A stretch of 64,000 bases of DNA from Maribacter algarum (ex Zhang et al. 2020). GTDB taxonomy: Bacteria; Bacteroidota; Bacteroidia; Flavobacteriales; Flavobacteriaceae. The notes beneath the pieces are model-generated. The model was not told where the DNA came from. It ran no database searches and was given only the letters and a program-made list of their open reading frames with translations. Shown here piece after piece: positions 1 through 8,639 of the stretch. The position numbers and the translations under genes are program-made. The stretch covers positions 930,001 to 994,000 of the forward strand of contig NZ_VATY01000002.1 of assembly GCF_005885635.1 (NCBI RefSeq), read 5' to 3'. Within the stretch, counting starts at the first letter, position 1, and each line of letters begins with the position of its first letter.

Positions 1-10
1 TTTATTTTTT

Positions 11-44
11 TTGAATTGTCCGTGATATTTATGTGATACTTTTT
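11..44 (+). promoter_or_regulatory. candidate promoter of the two-component operon
   Basis: TTG at 11-13 and TACTTTTT at 37-44 are separated by 23 bases. This fits the Bacteroidota promoter pattern (TTG, about 17-24 bases, TAnnTTTG) with one mismatch in the -7 box. It lies about 25 bases before the ATG of the response regulator. Assigned by pattern only. Confidence 0.4.
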
Positions 45-68
45 AACTTCTTTCGTAACTTATTAATT

Positions 69-767
69 ATGAAACAAATACTTATCATAGAAGATGATCC
101 AGAAATCATAAAATTACTGGAGATACATCTCACCGACCTTATTTATTCCACCTCAAAAGCGATGGACGGAGAAGTTGGGCTCCGCATGGCGTTGGAAAAC
201 GATTATGACCTTATTTTACTCGATCTTACACTGCCTACTTTGGACGGTGTTACTATTTGTAAAAGGTTAAGGGAGAAAAAGAACACCCCTATTATAATGC
301 TCACCGCTAAATCAGAAGAAATTGATCGTGTCTTAGGATTGGAAATGGGCGCGGATGATTATATCACCAAACCTTTTAGCATTAGAGAATTACTTGCTCG
401 AGTTAAAGCAGTGATGCGAAGAACCGATTCCACAAAGATGGACAAACAAAATTCTTCTGCAATATCTGCCGAAGGTTTGCTTATTGATATAGACCGTAGA
501 AAGGTAGTTTTGGATGATAAAAAGGTTGAACTCTCACCTAAGGAATTTGAGCTTTTAGTGCTAATGGCATCAAATCCCGGAAGGAATTACAGTAGAACTG
601 AACTATTAGATATGATTTGGGGCTACAATTTTGAAGGTTATGAGCACACTGTAAATTCACATATCAATAGATTACGTGCCAAAATCGAATCAGATATGGC
701 AAACCCAACCTATATATTGACCACTTGGGGTGTAGGATATAAGTTTAATGAAGACATTGCCGTATGA
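69..767 (+). CDS. OmpR/PhoB-family DNA-binding response regulator
   Basis: Two-domain transcription regulator of 232 residues. The receiver domain covers about residues 2-115, with the acidic pocket E8-D9-D10, phospho-acceptor D52 in LLDLTLP, T79 and K101 (TKPF). A winged-helix DNA-binding domain fills about 130-230 (GYNFEGYEHTVNSHINRLR and GVGYKF). An in-frame start exists at 33, but the ATG at 69 places the family-typical MKQILIIEDD at the N terminus, so I use it. The stop overlaps the start of the kinase gene by 4 bases (ATGA), which indicates translational coupling. The kinase next door is the probable phosphate donor. Target genes cannot be read from the sequence. Confidence 0.92.
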   Translation: MKQILIIEDDPEIIKLLEIHLTDLIYSTSKAMDGEVGLRMALENDYDLILLDLTLPTLDGVTICKRLREKKNTPIIMLTAKSEEIDRVLGLEMGADDYITKPFSIRELLARVKAVMRRTDSTKMDKQNSSAISAEGLLIDIDRRKVVLDDKKVELSPKEFELLVLMASNPGRNYSRTELLDMIWGYNFEGYEHTVNSHINRLRAKIESDMANPTYILTTWGVGYKFNEDIAV

Positions 768-2257
768 GCACAACACCAAAAACACTTACTCCAAAACTAG
801 TTAAGAAATTATGGCTGGCTTTCATTGTATTGGTCTTAATGATGGGGATATCCTATATAGGTATCACGGGCTATTTCGCCAATAAGCATAATCAAGAAAC
901 GACCCAGCGTCTCAATGCCGAAGTGGCTAATCATGTTATCGCTGAAAAGTTTCAAAACGCCTCCCCTTTTTTAGAAGACGGCAGTGTCAACAAGCCCCTT
1001 TTTGGTGATTTGATGCACGATATGATGGCCGTAAATCGAGGAATTGAAGTTTATCTTTTGAATGAAGGAGGTGAAATTTTATATTCCGTAGTACTTGATC
1101 CTAATGACCAGGATGCTACTAAAAGTGTTTCCTTAGGGCCGATTGACTCTTTCATCGCTGACAAAGGAGAAAATTTCATATTAGGTGATGATCCGAGATC
1201 TCCTGGTGAACAAAAAATATTTTCTGCAGCGCCTTATTCCGTAGATGGTAGAAACGGTTTTATTTATATTATTCTCGCAGGAAAGCGGTTTCAGGAAGTT
1301 AGTAGTACTCTGATGGGGCAGTATTTTGCGCGTCTCGGACTCGGCGCAACCTTACTCACCACTATTTTCGCGGCACTCATAGGGCTTTTGGCCATATGGT
1401 TTTTGACGAAAAACCTTCGTGTTATTACGAGTACAGTACGTCGTTTTAACGAAGGTGATTTAACCGCTCGTATTGAGAACCCGGATTCATCGGATATCTC
1501 AATATTTGCAAATTCTTTTAATGAAATGGCCGATACAATTACGGGAAATATTGATAAAATGCAATCCGTAGATTTATTGCGAAGAGAACTGATTGCAAAC
1601 GTTTCACACGATTTGAGAACTCCTCTAGCAATTCTGAAAGGATATATTGAAACCCTTCAGATAAAAAGAGAATCATTAACTGAAGCTGAAAAACAGGAAT
1701 ACCTTCAAATAACACATGATAACGTCGACAAGCTTTCAAAGCTTATTAATCAGTTATTTGAATATTCAAAATTGGAGGCTGAACAGGTTACACCAGTAAA
1801 AGAACCTTTTTCAATTACTGAGCTTTCGCACGATCTTATTGCCAAATTCAAAGTATTGGCGGAACAGAAGCAGATAGAATTACAATTGGACAATCCAAAA
1901 GAAAACAATATGGTTTTTGCGGATGTCAGCTTGGTAGAGAGAGCATTGCAAAATCTTATTGAGAATGCCATAAAATATACCGAACCCAAGGGTAAGGTTA
2001 CACTTTCATTGTCAAAAAAGGGTAAGAATGTTGAAATAAACATTACCGATACGGGAACTGGAATTCCTGTAAACGAACAACCTTTTATTTTTGACCGTTA
2101 TAAACAAGTTGATGAAAGCGCCAAAAAGCAGGGATCTGGATTAGGTCTTGCAATCGTTAAAAAAATCATGGAATTACACGATACCACGATTACAGTATTA
2201 AGTAAACCTAAAGAAGGTAGTTCGTTTATTTTCAATCTACCTGCTTACCAAGTTTAA
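764..2257 (+). CDS. membrane sensor histidine kinase (HAMP-HisKA-HATPase)
   Basis: Sensor kinase of 497 residues, partner of the preceding regulator. Transmembrane helix 1 is about residues 16-38, an extracytoplasmic sensor region about 39-185, and helix 2 about 190-215. HAMP follows to about 270. The dimerization and phospho-acceptor helix has H282 in VSHDLRTPLA. The ATPase domain shows the N box (NLIENAIKY, 397-405), the G1 box (DTGTGIP, 429-435) and the G2 box (GSGLGLAIVKKI, from 457). All catalytic motifs are intact. The sensor region has no recognised ligand-binding fold, so the signal is unknown. A strong terminator follows at 2281. Confidence 0.93.
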   Translation: MSTTPKTLTPKLVKKLWLAFIVLVLMMGISYIGITGYFANKHNQETTQRLNAEVANHVIAEKFQNASPFLEDGSVNKPLFGDLMHDMMAVNRGIEVYLLNEGGEILYSVVLDPNDQDATKSVSLGPIDSFIADKGENFILGDDPRSPGEQKIFSAAPYSVDGRNGFIYIILAGKRFQEVSSTLMGQYFARLGLGATLLTTIFAALIGLLAIWFLTKNLRVITSTVRRFNEGDLTARIENPDSSDISIFANSFNEMADTITGNIDKMQSVDLLRRELIANVSHDLRTPLAILKGYIETLQIKRESLTEAEKQEYLQITHDNVDKLSKLINQLFEYSKLEAEQVTPVKEPFSITELSHDLIAKFKVLAEQKQIELQLDNPKENNMVFADVSLVERALQNLIENAIKYTEPKGKVTLSLSKKGKNVEINITDTGTGIPVNEQPFIFDRYKQVDESAKKQGSGLGLAIVKKIMELHDTTITVLSKPKEGSSFIFNLPAYQV

Positions 2258-2280
2258 ATTAATTTTAAGCTATGAAAAAG

Positions 2281-2316
2281 AAAGCCCCTGTTGTTGTTTG
2301 CAGGGGCTTTTTGATT
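2281..2316. terminator. bidirectional intrinsic terminator
   Basis: AAAGCCCCTG (2281-2290), a 10-base loop, then CAGGGGCTTT (2301-2310): a perfect 10-bp stem flanked by A-rich and T-rich tracts. It sits between the convergent kinase gene and the MoxR-type ATPase gene and can serve both. Confidence 0.88.
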
Positions 2317-3785
2317 TATAGTCCGTTTATAAAACTGCCGTAGAGGTCTTTAAACTGGTAGCCTTCCGAGAATCTATTTTTACTCAATTTCTTATGAGCG
2401 ACTAATCCCCATAAGACGATTTCTTTCAAGAAATAGGCATCTTTCTTTGGAAAATCTGGCTGATGTTCTTTCAACAGTTGATTTAACTCAGGAATACTAT
2501 CTAAGGTTCTTTTGTACTCTTCATCAGTGAAGTCATCTAGTAATTCAAAACCTTCACCTTGAAAAAACCAATGTAACAATTCATCGTACGGAGTTTCTTC
2601 ATCTTTGCGCTCCAGTTTATTGATTTTCGGGAAGTATTCCGGAAATAGAGACTTCACGGCATCATCAATCAAAATGGCTGCTACACCATCGGCTCCCTCC
2701 TGTTCTCCTTCATATACCAGCTCAATTTTACCTGTGATTGCAGGAATCACGCCTAAGAAATCACTTAATCGTACCATTGTGGAATCTGCTCCAGACAACA
2801 AAGCTCTGCGTTCTGCAGTACTTAGAAGGTTTTCAAATGCCGTTATGCTTGTTCTTGCACTAACACCACTTTTGGCATCAACGTATTCACTATTTCGTGC
2901 TTCGAAACTGATTTGTTCCAATAAATCCTTAGCAATATCAGGAACGTAAATGGCATCCGTTTGTCTAGAATCTAAATTCGCTTCTTGCTCGGTGATTTTA
3001 CGTGCGGTTTCAATATCATCTGGATAATGCGTTAAAATCTGTGATCCGATTCTATCTTTCAAAGGAGTAACGATACTTCCCCTATTTGTATAATCCTCAG
3101 GATTTGCAGTAAAAACAAATTGCAAGTCTAATGGCAATCGCAATTTGAATCCACGAATCTGAATATCCCCTTCTTCCAGAATATTGAAAAGAGAAACCTG
3201 AATGCGTGCTTGTAAATCTGGAAGCTCGTTGATGACAAAAATGCATCGGTTCGCTCGTGGAATCATTCCAAAGTGGATGACACGGTCATCAGCGTATGAT
3301 AGTTTAAGATTCGCAGCTTTTATAGGGTCTACATCGCCAATCAAATCGGCAACGGTCACATCGGGTGTAGCCAGTTTTTCATAAAAACGATTGTCTCTGT
3401 GTAACCATGAAATAGGGGTCTTATCGCCTTGTTCCTTAATGAGCTCCATGGCATAACGCGACATGGGTTTCAGAGGGTCATCATTGATTTCAGATCCTTC
3501 CACTACGGGAATCCATTCATCCAAAAGGCCAATCATCAATCGTGCAAGTCTTGTTTTAGCTTGACCCCTCAATCCCAATAAATTGATATTGTGACGTGAT
3601 AAAATTGCTCTTTCCAATTCTGGAATTACCGAGTTCTCGTAGCCCCAAACTCCCGTAAAGGAATCTTCTCCATTTTTGATCCGTTCTCTAAGATTATCCC
3701 TGAGTTCGTCTTTAATACTTTTGGTTTGGTAACCAGCTTTTTTCAATTCTCCTAAAGTGGAGATTTTTTCTTTATTCAATTGCAT
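2316..3785 (-). CDS. MoxR/magnesium-chelatase-like AAA+ ATPase
   Basis: AAA+ ATPase of the MoxR/ChlI type, 489 residues from the ATG at 3785. A TTG 15 bases upstream would overlap the preceding gene and is less likely. Walker A is GLRGQAKT (71-78). The Walker B strand reads CIFVINELPDL (181-191), with Asn at the usual Asp position followed by the Glu. Sensor 1 is in FVFTANPEDY and a likely arginine finger in LKDRIGS. The family acts with VWA-domain partners to remodel or activate client proteins or insert metal. Here it is the last gene of a VWA / small protein / ATPase set on the minus strand, which supports such a partnership. The client is unknown. Confidence 0.85.
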   Translation of the reverse strand: MQLNKEKISTLGELKKAGYQTKSIKDELRDNLRERIKNGEDSFTGVWGYENSVIPELERAILSRHNINLLGLRGQAKTRLARLMIGLLDEWIPVVEGSEINDDPLKPMSRYAMELIKEQGDKTPISWLHRDNRFYEKLATPDVTVADLIGDVDPIKAANLKLSYADDRVIHFGMIPRANRCIFVINELPDLQARIQVSLFNILEEGDIQIRGFKLRLPLDLQFVFTANPEDYTNRGSIVTPLKDRIGSQILTHYPDDIETARKITEQEANLDSRQTDAIYVPDIAKDLLEQISFEARNSEYVDAKSGVSARTSITAFENLLSTAERRALLSGADSTMVRLSDFLGVIPAITGKIELVYEGEQEGADGVAAILIDDAVKSLFPEYFPKINKLERKDEETPYDELLHWFFQGEGFELLDDFTDEEYKRTLDSIPELNQLLKEHQPDFPKKDAYFLKEIVLWGLVAHKKLSKNRFSEGYQFKDLYGSFINGL

Positions 3786-3792
3786 ATATTTT

Positions 3793-4206
3793 TTAATCAA
3801 ATGGTAATAAATCAGGTTCTAAAAACGCTGTTTTAGCTTGTTTTGAATTGAAAATATCGAATCCGTAGTGTGTATCGATAAGTTCTTTAAAATTGTTTTT
3901 TAGCCTGGGAAATTCCTTAATAAAATCTTTAAAATTAGTTGACTCAGATTTCAGCATAAAATGATAAACTGCCCTGATAGCGGCAACTGTCAAGGTTGCA
4001 TTGTATTTATCTTCCGCTCCGACCTGCTTTACAAAAGCCTTTATCTGCGATTGTATATTCGACACCGCTACGTCAATTCCGTATGTGCTGATATGTATCC
4101 ATGCGAGTCTTAAATGCGCCTCATGACTAAATAAAGATGGATCTAGTTCACAACGCTCAAATAGTTTTTCGAATTCCAAATCGGATAACTGAAAATGGTT
4201 TTCCAT
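3793..4206 (-). CDS. conserved hypothetical protein of the MoxR-VWA set
   Basis: Cytoplasmic protein of 137 residues with no signal peptide or membrane segment. It looks mostly helical, with a His-rich N-terminal stretch (FSHEAHLRLAW, about 26-36). I do not recognise a named family. It starts one base after the VWA gene ends and stops 7 bases before the ATPase ATG, so the three genes are surely cotranscribed and their products probably work together. A client or adaptor role is only a guess. Confidence 0.75.
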   Translation of the reverse strand: MENHFQLSDLEFEKLFERCELDPSLFSHEAHLRLAWIHISTYGIDVAVSNIQSQIKAFVKQVGAEDKYNATLTVAAIRAVYHFMLKSESTNFKDFIKEFPRLKNNFKELIDTHYGFDIFNSKQAKTAFLEPDLLPFD

Positions 4207-4207
4207 A

Positions 4208-5371
4208 TCACTTCAATCTTTTTCGTCTATTATTCTCGTAATCCTCAAAAATCATTTCTCCCAATCCCTTTAATCCTGTAAAAAAGGCTTTTCCTTTATT
4301 TGCTTCTGTAAAATGCCGTATAAACTGCATTAAATAGGGGTCTTGAGCAATCATAAATGTTGTGATGGGGATATGTAATTTCCGTGCCTGACGTGCCATA
4401 TTATAGCACTTCTCCACAATATAGTCATCAAGCCCAACACTATTTTTATAATAAGTTCCATCAGGGAGTCTCAAACAGCTTGGTTTTCCATCAGTAATCA
4501 TAAAAATTTGCTTATTGGTGTTTCGCTTTCTTCGGAGCATATCCATCGCTAATTGTAAACCTGCAACGGTATTCGTGTGATACGGACCTACTTTTAAATA
4601 GGGTAAATCTTTAATGGGGATGGGCCAAGCATCATTTCCAAAAACTAAAATATCAAGTGTATCTTTTGGGTAACGGGTTGTAATCAATTCTGCCAAGGCC
4701 ATGGCCACTTTCTTTGCTGGCGTAATTCTATCTTCTCCATAGAGAATCATACTATGGCTAATATCAATCATTAACACCGTGCTCATTTGAGCCTTGTACT
4801 GGGTGTCCTCAACAACTAAATCTTCTTCACTGAGGTTAAAACTTCCAATGCCATGATTGATTTGGGCATTTTTCAAACTCTCGGTCATCGAAATGTTCCC
4901 TAAATCGTCACCATAGCGGTATTCGCGCATATCGCCCGTATGTTCATCTCCTTGTCCTGATTTACCCGTTTTGTGATTTCCAGCACCACTTCGTTTGAGT
5001 TTTCCGAAAATTTGGTCTAATGCCCTTTGGCGAATGATACGTTCCATTTTTGCAGTTATAGAAATCGTACCGTTGCCATTGCCGTCTTCCCCATCCTCAC
5101 CTTCTTCGTCCATTTCGCCACCTCCATCTTCAAACTCTTCGCGAATATATCCTTTGGTTTTTAAATCTTCTATAAAATCATCGATAGTATAATTCTCGTC
5201 GGTCAGTTCATACTCTTTATCCAATTCACGTAACCAATCAATAGCCTCATCAAAATCACCTGAAGTGTGTGTGATGAGTTCTTGAAAAATATCAAAAAGT
5301 TTTTCAAAAGGAGTTTGTTCCGGGGCTTCATAAGTGGTGAAGCGGAACCCTTTTCTCATATCCATAGCCAT
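4208..5371 (-). CDS. VWA-domain protein, partner of MoxR-type ATPase
   Basis: Protein of 387 residues. The N-terminal 80 residues are helical. An acidic Glu/Asp/Gly linker (about 82-100) and a basic region follow, and then a von Willebrand A domain (about 195-375). Its metal-ion-dependent adhesion site reads DISHS (203-207), with a further Thr in HTNTVAG and Asp in MITDGKPS, so metal binding looks intact. The acidic linker plus VWA layout resembles BchD/CobT-type partners of AAA+ chelatase ATPases. It is the first gene of the minus-strand set. Two Met codons close together (5371 and 5362) leave the exact start open. Confidence 0.85.
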   Translation of the reverse strand: MAMDMRKGFRFTTYEAPEQTPFEKLFDIFQELITHTSGDFDEAIDWLRELDKEYELTDENYTIDDFIEDLKTKGYIREEFEDGGGEMDEEGEDGEDGNGNGTISITAKMERIIRQRALDQIFGKLKRSGAGNHKTGKSGQGDEHTGDMREYRYGDDLGNISMTESLKNAQINHGIGSFNLSEEDLVVEDTQYKAQMSTVLMIDISHSMILYGEDRITPAKKVAMALAELITTRYPKDTLDILVFGNDAWPIPIKDLPYLKVGPYHTNTVAGLQLAMDMLRRKRNTNKQIFMITDGKPSCLRLPDGTYYKNSVGLDDYIVEKCYNMARQARKLHIPITTFMIAQDPYLMQFIRHFTEANKGKAFFTGLKGLGEMIFEDYENNRRKRLK

Positions 5372-5435
5372 AGTATAAAAATACGGCTTTTAACAAAAGT
5401 GGTATTGCGTTTTAGCGAAAACTTAACGCTTGGTA

Positions 5436-5468
5436 CAAATTCCAAATGGCAAATTCCAAAAACCAAAA
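5436..5468. repeat. AATTCC-type degenerate simple repeat
   Basis: The AAATTCCAAA motif occurs twice in close succession, followed by ACCAAAA, in the gap between the divergent VWA and DUF1853 genes. The imperfect short-period structure looks like a dispersed flavobacterial intergenic repeat. I see only this one clear copy in the window. Confidence 0.4.
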
Positions 5469-5492
5469 CGTATCTTGTAAATTCGTGCTGGT

Positions 5493-6311
5493 ATGTCACA
5501 AACACATCTTCAAAAACAATGTGCTGGATTTCTCAACACCCCTCCCCTTTGGCAAAAGGAACAGTTCGGGATTAAACAATTTGAATTTCCCAAAATCGAT
5601 TGGAGCACTTTTCAGCCAAAAGCTATTTCGGAACGCATCCGATTGGGACATCAAATGGAACATGTGTTCAAACAACTTGTTGAACATTCCGAGGCTTATG
5701 AAATTCTACTGCATAACCTACCCATAAAAGATGGAAATCGGACCATTGGCGAAATTGATTTTGTTTTAAAGAATACTCAAACCCGTCAACTTATTCATGT
5801 AGAACTCACGTATAAATTCTACATCATAAATCCTGAGATATCAGAACCCATCCATCAACTGATGGGCCCCAATCGGCGTGATATGTTCTTTACGAAGATG
5901 GAAAAGATAAAGAACGACCAATTCCAATTATTACATTCACACGAAGGGTCTAAAGCCTTGCATAACAAAGATATAGATCATACTAAAATTTTGCATCAGG
6001 CCTGTTATAAAGCACAGCTTTTTGATCCCTATAGAAGCAACCCCGTAAATATTAGACCCTTGAACACTGAATGCTTCACCGGGTATTGGTTGCGATTTGA
6101 AGACTTCAAAACAGCGGATTTTAAATCCTTTGAATTTTATATTCCCTTTAAAGCCCAATGGGTTATTGAACCGCATGAAGATGTACAATGGACTAGTCAC
6201 TTCGAAACACTGATGGACATTAATCTTCGCATGCTCAAAGAAAATACACCGATGGTCTGGATGAAAACCTCTGAAACAGAATTCGAAAAGTTCTTCGTAG
6301 TTTGGTGGTAA
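5493..6311 (+). CDS. DUF1853 family protein
   Basis: Soluble protein of 272 residues. The RLGHQMEHVFKQL helix (about 50-62) followed by GEIDFVL (86-92) and HVELTYKFY (102-110) is typical of DUF1853. The spacing of E56, D89, E104 and K108 resembles a PD-(D/E)xK-like nuclease core, although the last pair is ExxxK rather than ExK, so nuclease activity is only a suggestion. No signal peptide. It stands alone, divergent from the VWA gene. The start ATG is the first in the frame. Confidence 0.75.
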   Translation: MSQTHLQKQCAGFLNTPPLWQKEQFGIKQFEFPKIDWSTFQPKAISERIRLGHQMEHVFKQLVEHSEAYEILLHNLPIKDGNRTIGEIDFVLKNTQTRQLIHVELTYKFYIINPEISEPIHQLMGPNRRDMFFTKMEKIKNDQFQLLHSHEGSKALHNKDIDHTKILHQACYKAQLFDPYRSNPVNIRPLNTECFTGYWLRFEDFKTADFKSFEFYIPFKAQWVIEPHEDVQWTSHFETLMDINLRMLKENTPMVWMKTSETEFEKFFVVWW

Positions 6312-6314
6312 GGA

Positions 6315-6362
6315 AAAGTACGAAGCTAGAAGTACGAGGTTCGAAGTCGGAAGTTTGAAGTT
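6315..6362. repeat. TACGAAG/TACGAGG dispersed repeat, copy 1
   Basis: Directly after the DUF1853 stop lies AAGTACGAAG, then AGAAGTACGAGG, TTCGAAG and GGAAGTTTGAAG. The unit matches the left arm of the long inverted repeat at 7690-7784. It is one arm only, so no long hairpin forms here. Confidence 0.7.
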
Positions 6363-6464
6363 TTAACTATTCTGTCTGGGAACTAATTTGAAAAAGTACT
6401 CTGATTTTATTTTGTAACTTCTCACCAATCAAAATCGTCATATCCATCAATCAAATCATCAATC

Positions 6465-7676
6465 ATGTCTTCAACAAAATCACCTAGAATTGAAATTATC
6501 GATGCCCTTCGTGGTTTCGCCTTAGCAGGAATACTAATCTGTCATATGGTGGAACAATACATTGGTGCTGGTGCACCGATGAGCCATTATGAGACCGTTA
6601 GTTCTGGAATTGGCAATCAAATCATTGACGGGTTCATCGGCATTCTCCTTAGAGGAAAGTTTATCGCTTTGTTTTCTTTTTTATTCGGATTGAGCTTTTT
6701 TATTCAAATGGACAATGGCGCGAAAAAAGGAATCGCCTACGGTGGAAGATTTCTGTGGCGTTTGGTGCTTTTGCTTCTGATCGGTTATGCACATAGTCTT
6801 TTTTATAGAGGGGATATCTTGACCATATATGCCATGCTAGGTATATTCCTTATCCCTTTTTATAAATTGAATACGAAATGGGCACTGGGATTTGCAGCGC
6901 TTTTGTTTTTGGGACTGGGTAGATATATCATTTTTTATTTTACCAATGGGGAACATCTTTTTTTGGATATAGACCCGATGGACATGGAATCTCCTCGAAT
7001 GACTGAATATTACGAAACGATTAAAAATGGAAGTCTTTATGAAGTTTTTGCCACCAACAGTTGGGATGGTCATCTCGATAAGATGAACTACCAATACGGT
7101 GCCTTTGGAAGAGGCTATTTTACTTTTGCTTTCTTTCTCATTGGCCTATATGTAGGGAGAACAGGATTTTTCAAACGCTTTAAAGAAGAACGAAAGTTTA
7201 CCAAAAAGGTGCTAATTGGCTCGATAATCTTATTGGTGGTCTCCATTAGTATCACGGCAGGGGCCTTTATTGGAATAGGGCAAGAAGGAAATGTCAATAG
7301 CTGGCTAGGCATGATAGGATTGTCAGGTATGGATATGGCCAATTTAGCAATGACTCTCATATACATTGCCCTTTTTGTTATCTTTTATCGAAAAGTAAAA
7401 CCAGAGAAATGGTTGGCTAAATTCGCGCCATATGGCAGAATGGCACTTACCAACTATGTGCTACAAAGCATTGTGGGTACGGCACTACTCTTCGGATGGG
7501 GTCTAGGTTACCTCGGCGAACTGCAAAATGTGTACACCTTTTTGATTGCCTTGGCGCTCATCGCCATTCAAATGTGGTTGAGCAAAATATGGCTCCAAAA
7601 CTTTAATTACGGCCCACTGGAATGGATCTGGAGAAGTCTTACATTTTTCAAGGTCTTTCCGATGAAGAAGAAATGA
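6465..7676 (+). CDS. DUF418 family membrane protein
   Basis: Polytopic inner-membrane protein of 403 residues. It opens with the RIEIIDALRGFALAGIL motif typical of DUF418/YeiB-like proteins and has about ten hydrophobic helices. The C-terminal DUF418 half shows MALTNYVLQSIVGT and a GPLEWIWRSLT motif. These proteins are related to the acyltransferase-3-like heparan-alpha-glucosaminide N-acetyltransferase group, but their substrate is not established. Monocistronic, followed by a long inverted repeat that probably ends transcription. Confidence 0.85.
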   Translation: MSSTKSPRIEIIDALRGFALAGILICHMVEQYIGAGAPMSHYETVSSGIGNQIIDGFIGILLRGKFIALFSFLFGLSFFIQMDNGAKKGIAYGGRFLWRLVLLLLIGYAHSLFYRGDILTIYAMLGIFLIPFYKLNTKWALGFAALLFLGLGRYIIFYFTNGEHLFLDIDPMDMESPRMTEYYETIKNGSLYEVFATNSWDGHLDKMNYQYGAFGRGYFTFAFFLIGLYVGRTGFFKRFKEERKFTKKVLIGSIILLVVSISITAGAFIGIGQEGNVNSWLGMIGLSGMDMANLAMTLIYIALFVIFYRKVKPEKWLAKFAPYGRMALTNYVLQSIVGTALLFGWGLGYLGELQNVYTFLIALALIAIQMWLSKIWLQNFNYGPLEWIWRSLTFFKVFPMKKK

Positions 7677-7689
7677 AAGATACAAGGTA

Positions 7690-7784
7690 AAAAGTACGAA
7701 GTTAGAAGTACGAGCTACGAGTCTCTTCAAAGTTAAACTTAATACTTCGCACGTTGTACCTCGTACTTCCTACTTCGTACTTCT
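7690..7784. repeat. long inverted repeat, TACGAAG family copy 2, probable bidirectional terminator
   Basis: The left arm (about 7690-7720, GTACGAAGTTAGAAGTACGA core) and the right arm (about 7752-7783, TCGTACTTCCTACTTCGTAC core) are complementary over about 30 positions with only a few mismatches. The central part is about 30 bases. It lies between the convergent DUF418 and DUF4249 genes. The sequence belongs to the same family as the repeats at 6315, 20543 and 22671. Confidence 0.8.
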
Positions 7785-7786
7785 GC

Positions 7787-8635
7787 TCATTCAAACGTAT
7801 AGCTAGTCCTATTGAACTCGGTTAGCCTAAAATACCCTTGCGCATAGTTATCGGGATTCGTAAGATTGATACAATTTCCCTTAACAGAAACTGGAGTAGC
7901 TTCAAAGATTCCGACGCCACCGATTTGGTCGATAAGGATGGTGATATAGTTATTATACGCTTCTGATATGCCATACATGTCAATATCCAATACATCTCCT
8001 GCCGCAAAGGGTTGCCTTACATCATTTTCATCATCAGCTTCTTCAATTTCATACCACCAATCCACTTCGTTTCCATTGACGAATTCATCATCGCCTACTT
8101 CAAAATCAGGGAGTAGTTCGCCTTGTTTTTCGAATCTGAAAAAGTAATAGTTGCCTTCTTCCGGTGGGTCTGTAAATACAATATGTGCTTCTAATATTTC
8201 ATCATCAAAACCGTCTGCAGTGTCTTGAAACAGTTCTGTAATATCGGGCACACCCATTAAAGTTTCCTGTGCACTGTAGGTTTCTCCGTTGTGGATGATT
8301 TCCAAAGTATAGGACTGTCCGATTACAGGAACAAAACTTGAAGTTGCATATTCCCCAGTATTCAGGTCTGCAAAAACGAACTCCGCTCCGCTGGAATCAT
8401 TCGTCACTTTTACAGAAGCCCCGGTAACTGCGGTATTGCTGGTGGTATCAAAGAAAGCGGTGGAATTGCTCAAACGGATGCTTTGCTCATTTCCCGCGGT
8501 TCCTTTCTCCCAATCCAGAGAGGCTTCGACCACAAGTCTGGTGGGACCGGTTTGTACGGGTACGTCAATAACATCTTCGCAAGACGCTAAGGCAATACTT
8601 AAAAGGAGGATTGTAGTTTTTATAAATCGGTTCAT
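7787..8635 (-). CDS. DUF4249 outer-membrane-associated lipoprotein
   Basis: Lipoprotein of 282 residues: signal sequence with lipobox LASC (Cys at about 19), then an immunoglobulin-like beta-rich body of the DUF4249 type (start marked by LVVEASLDWEKG). It begins 4 bases after the TonB-dependent receptor gene. DUF4249 lipoproteins are habitually paired with receptors carrying a carboxypeptidase-like N-terminal domain, and probably form an accessory or lid for the same transporter. Substrate unknown. Confidence 0.85.
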   Translation of the reverse strand: MNRFIKTTILLLSIALASCEDVIDVPVQTGPTRLVVEASLDWEKGTAGNEQSIRLSNSTAFFDTTSNTAVTGASVKVTNDSSGAEFVFADLNTGEYATSSFVPVIGQSYTLEIIHNGETYSAQETLMGVPDITELFQDTADGFDDEILEAHIVFTDPPEEGNYYFFRFEKQGELLPDFEVGDDEFVNGNEVDWWYEIEEADDENDVRQPFAAGDVLDIDMYGISEAYNNYITILIDQIGGVGIFEATPVSVKGNCINLTNPDNYAQGYFRLTEFNRTSYTFE

Positions 8636-8639
8636 TTTC

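Noticed and set aside
3786-3800. TTG start for the MoxR-like ATPase
   Set aside because: Would overlap the preceding gene and adds five residues without similarity; the ATG at 3785 is better.
2316-5371. MoxR-VWA set as a phage-defence system
   Set aside because: No effector or typical defence neighbour; the layout fits chelatase-type machines.
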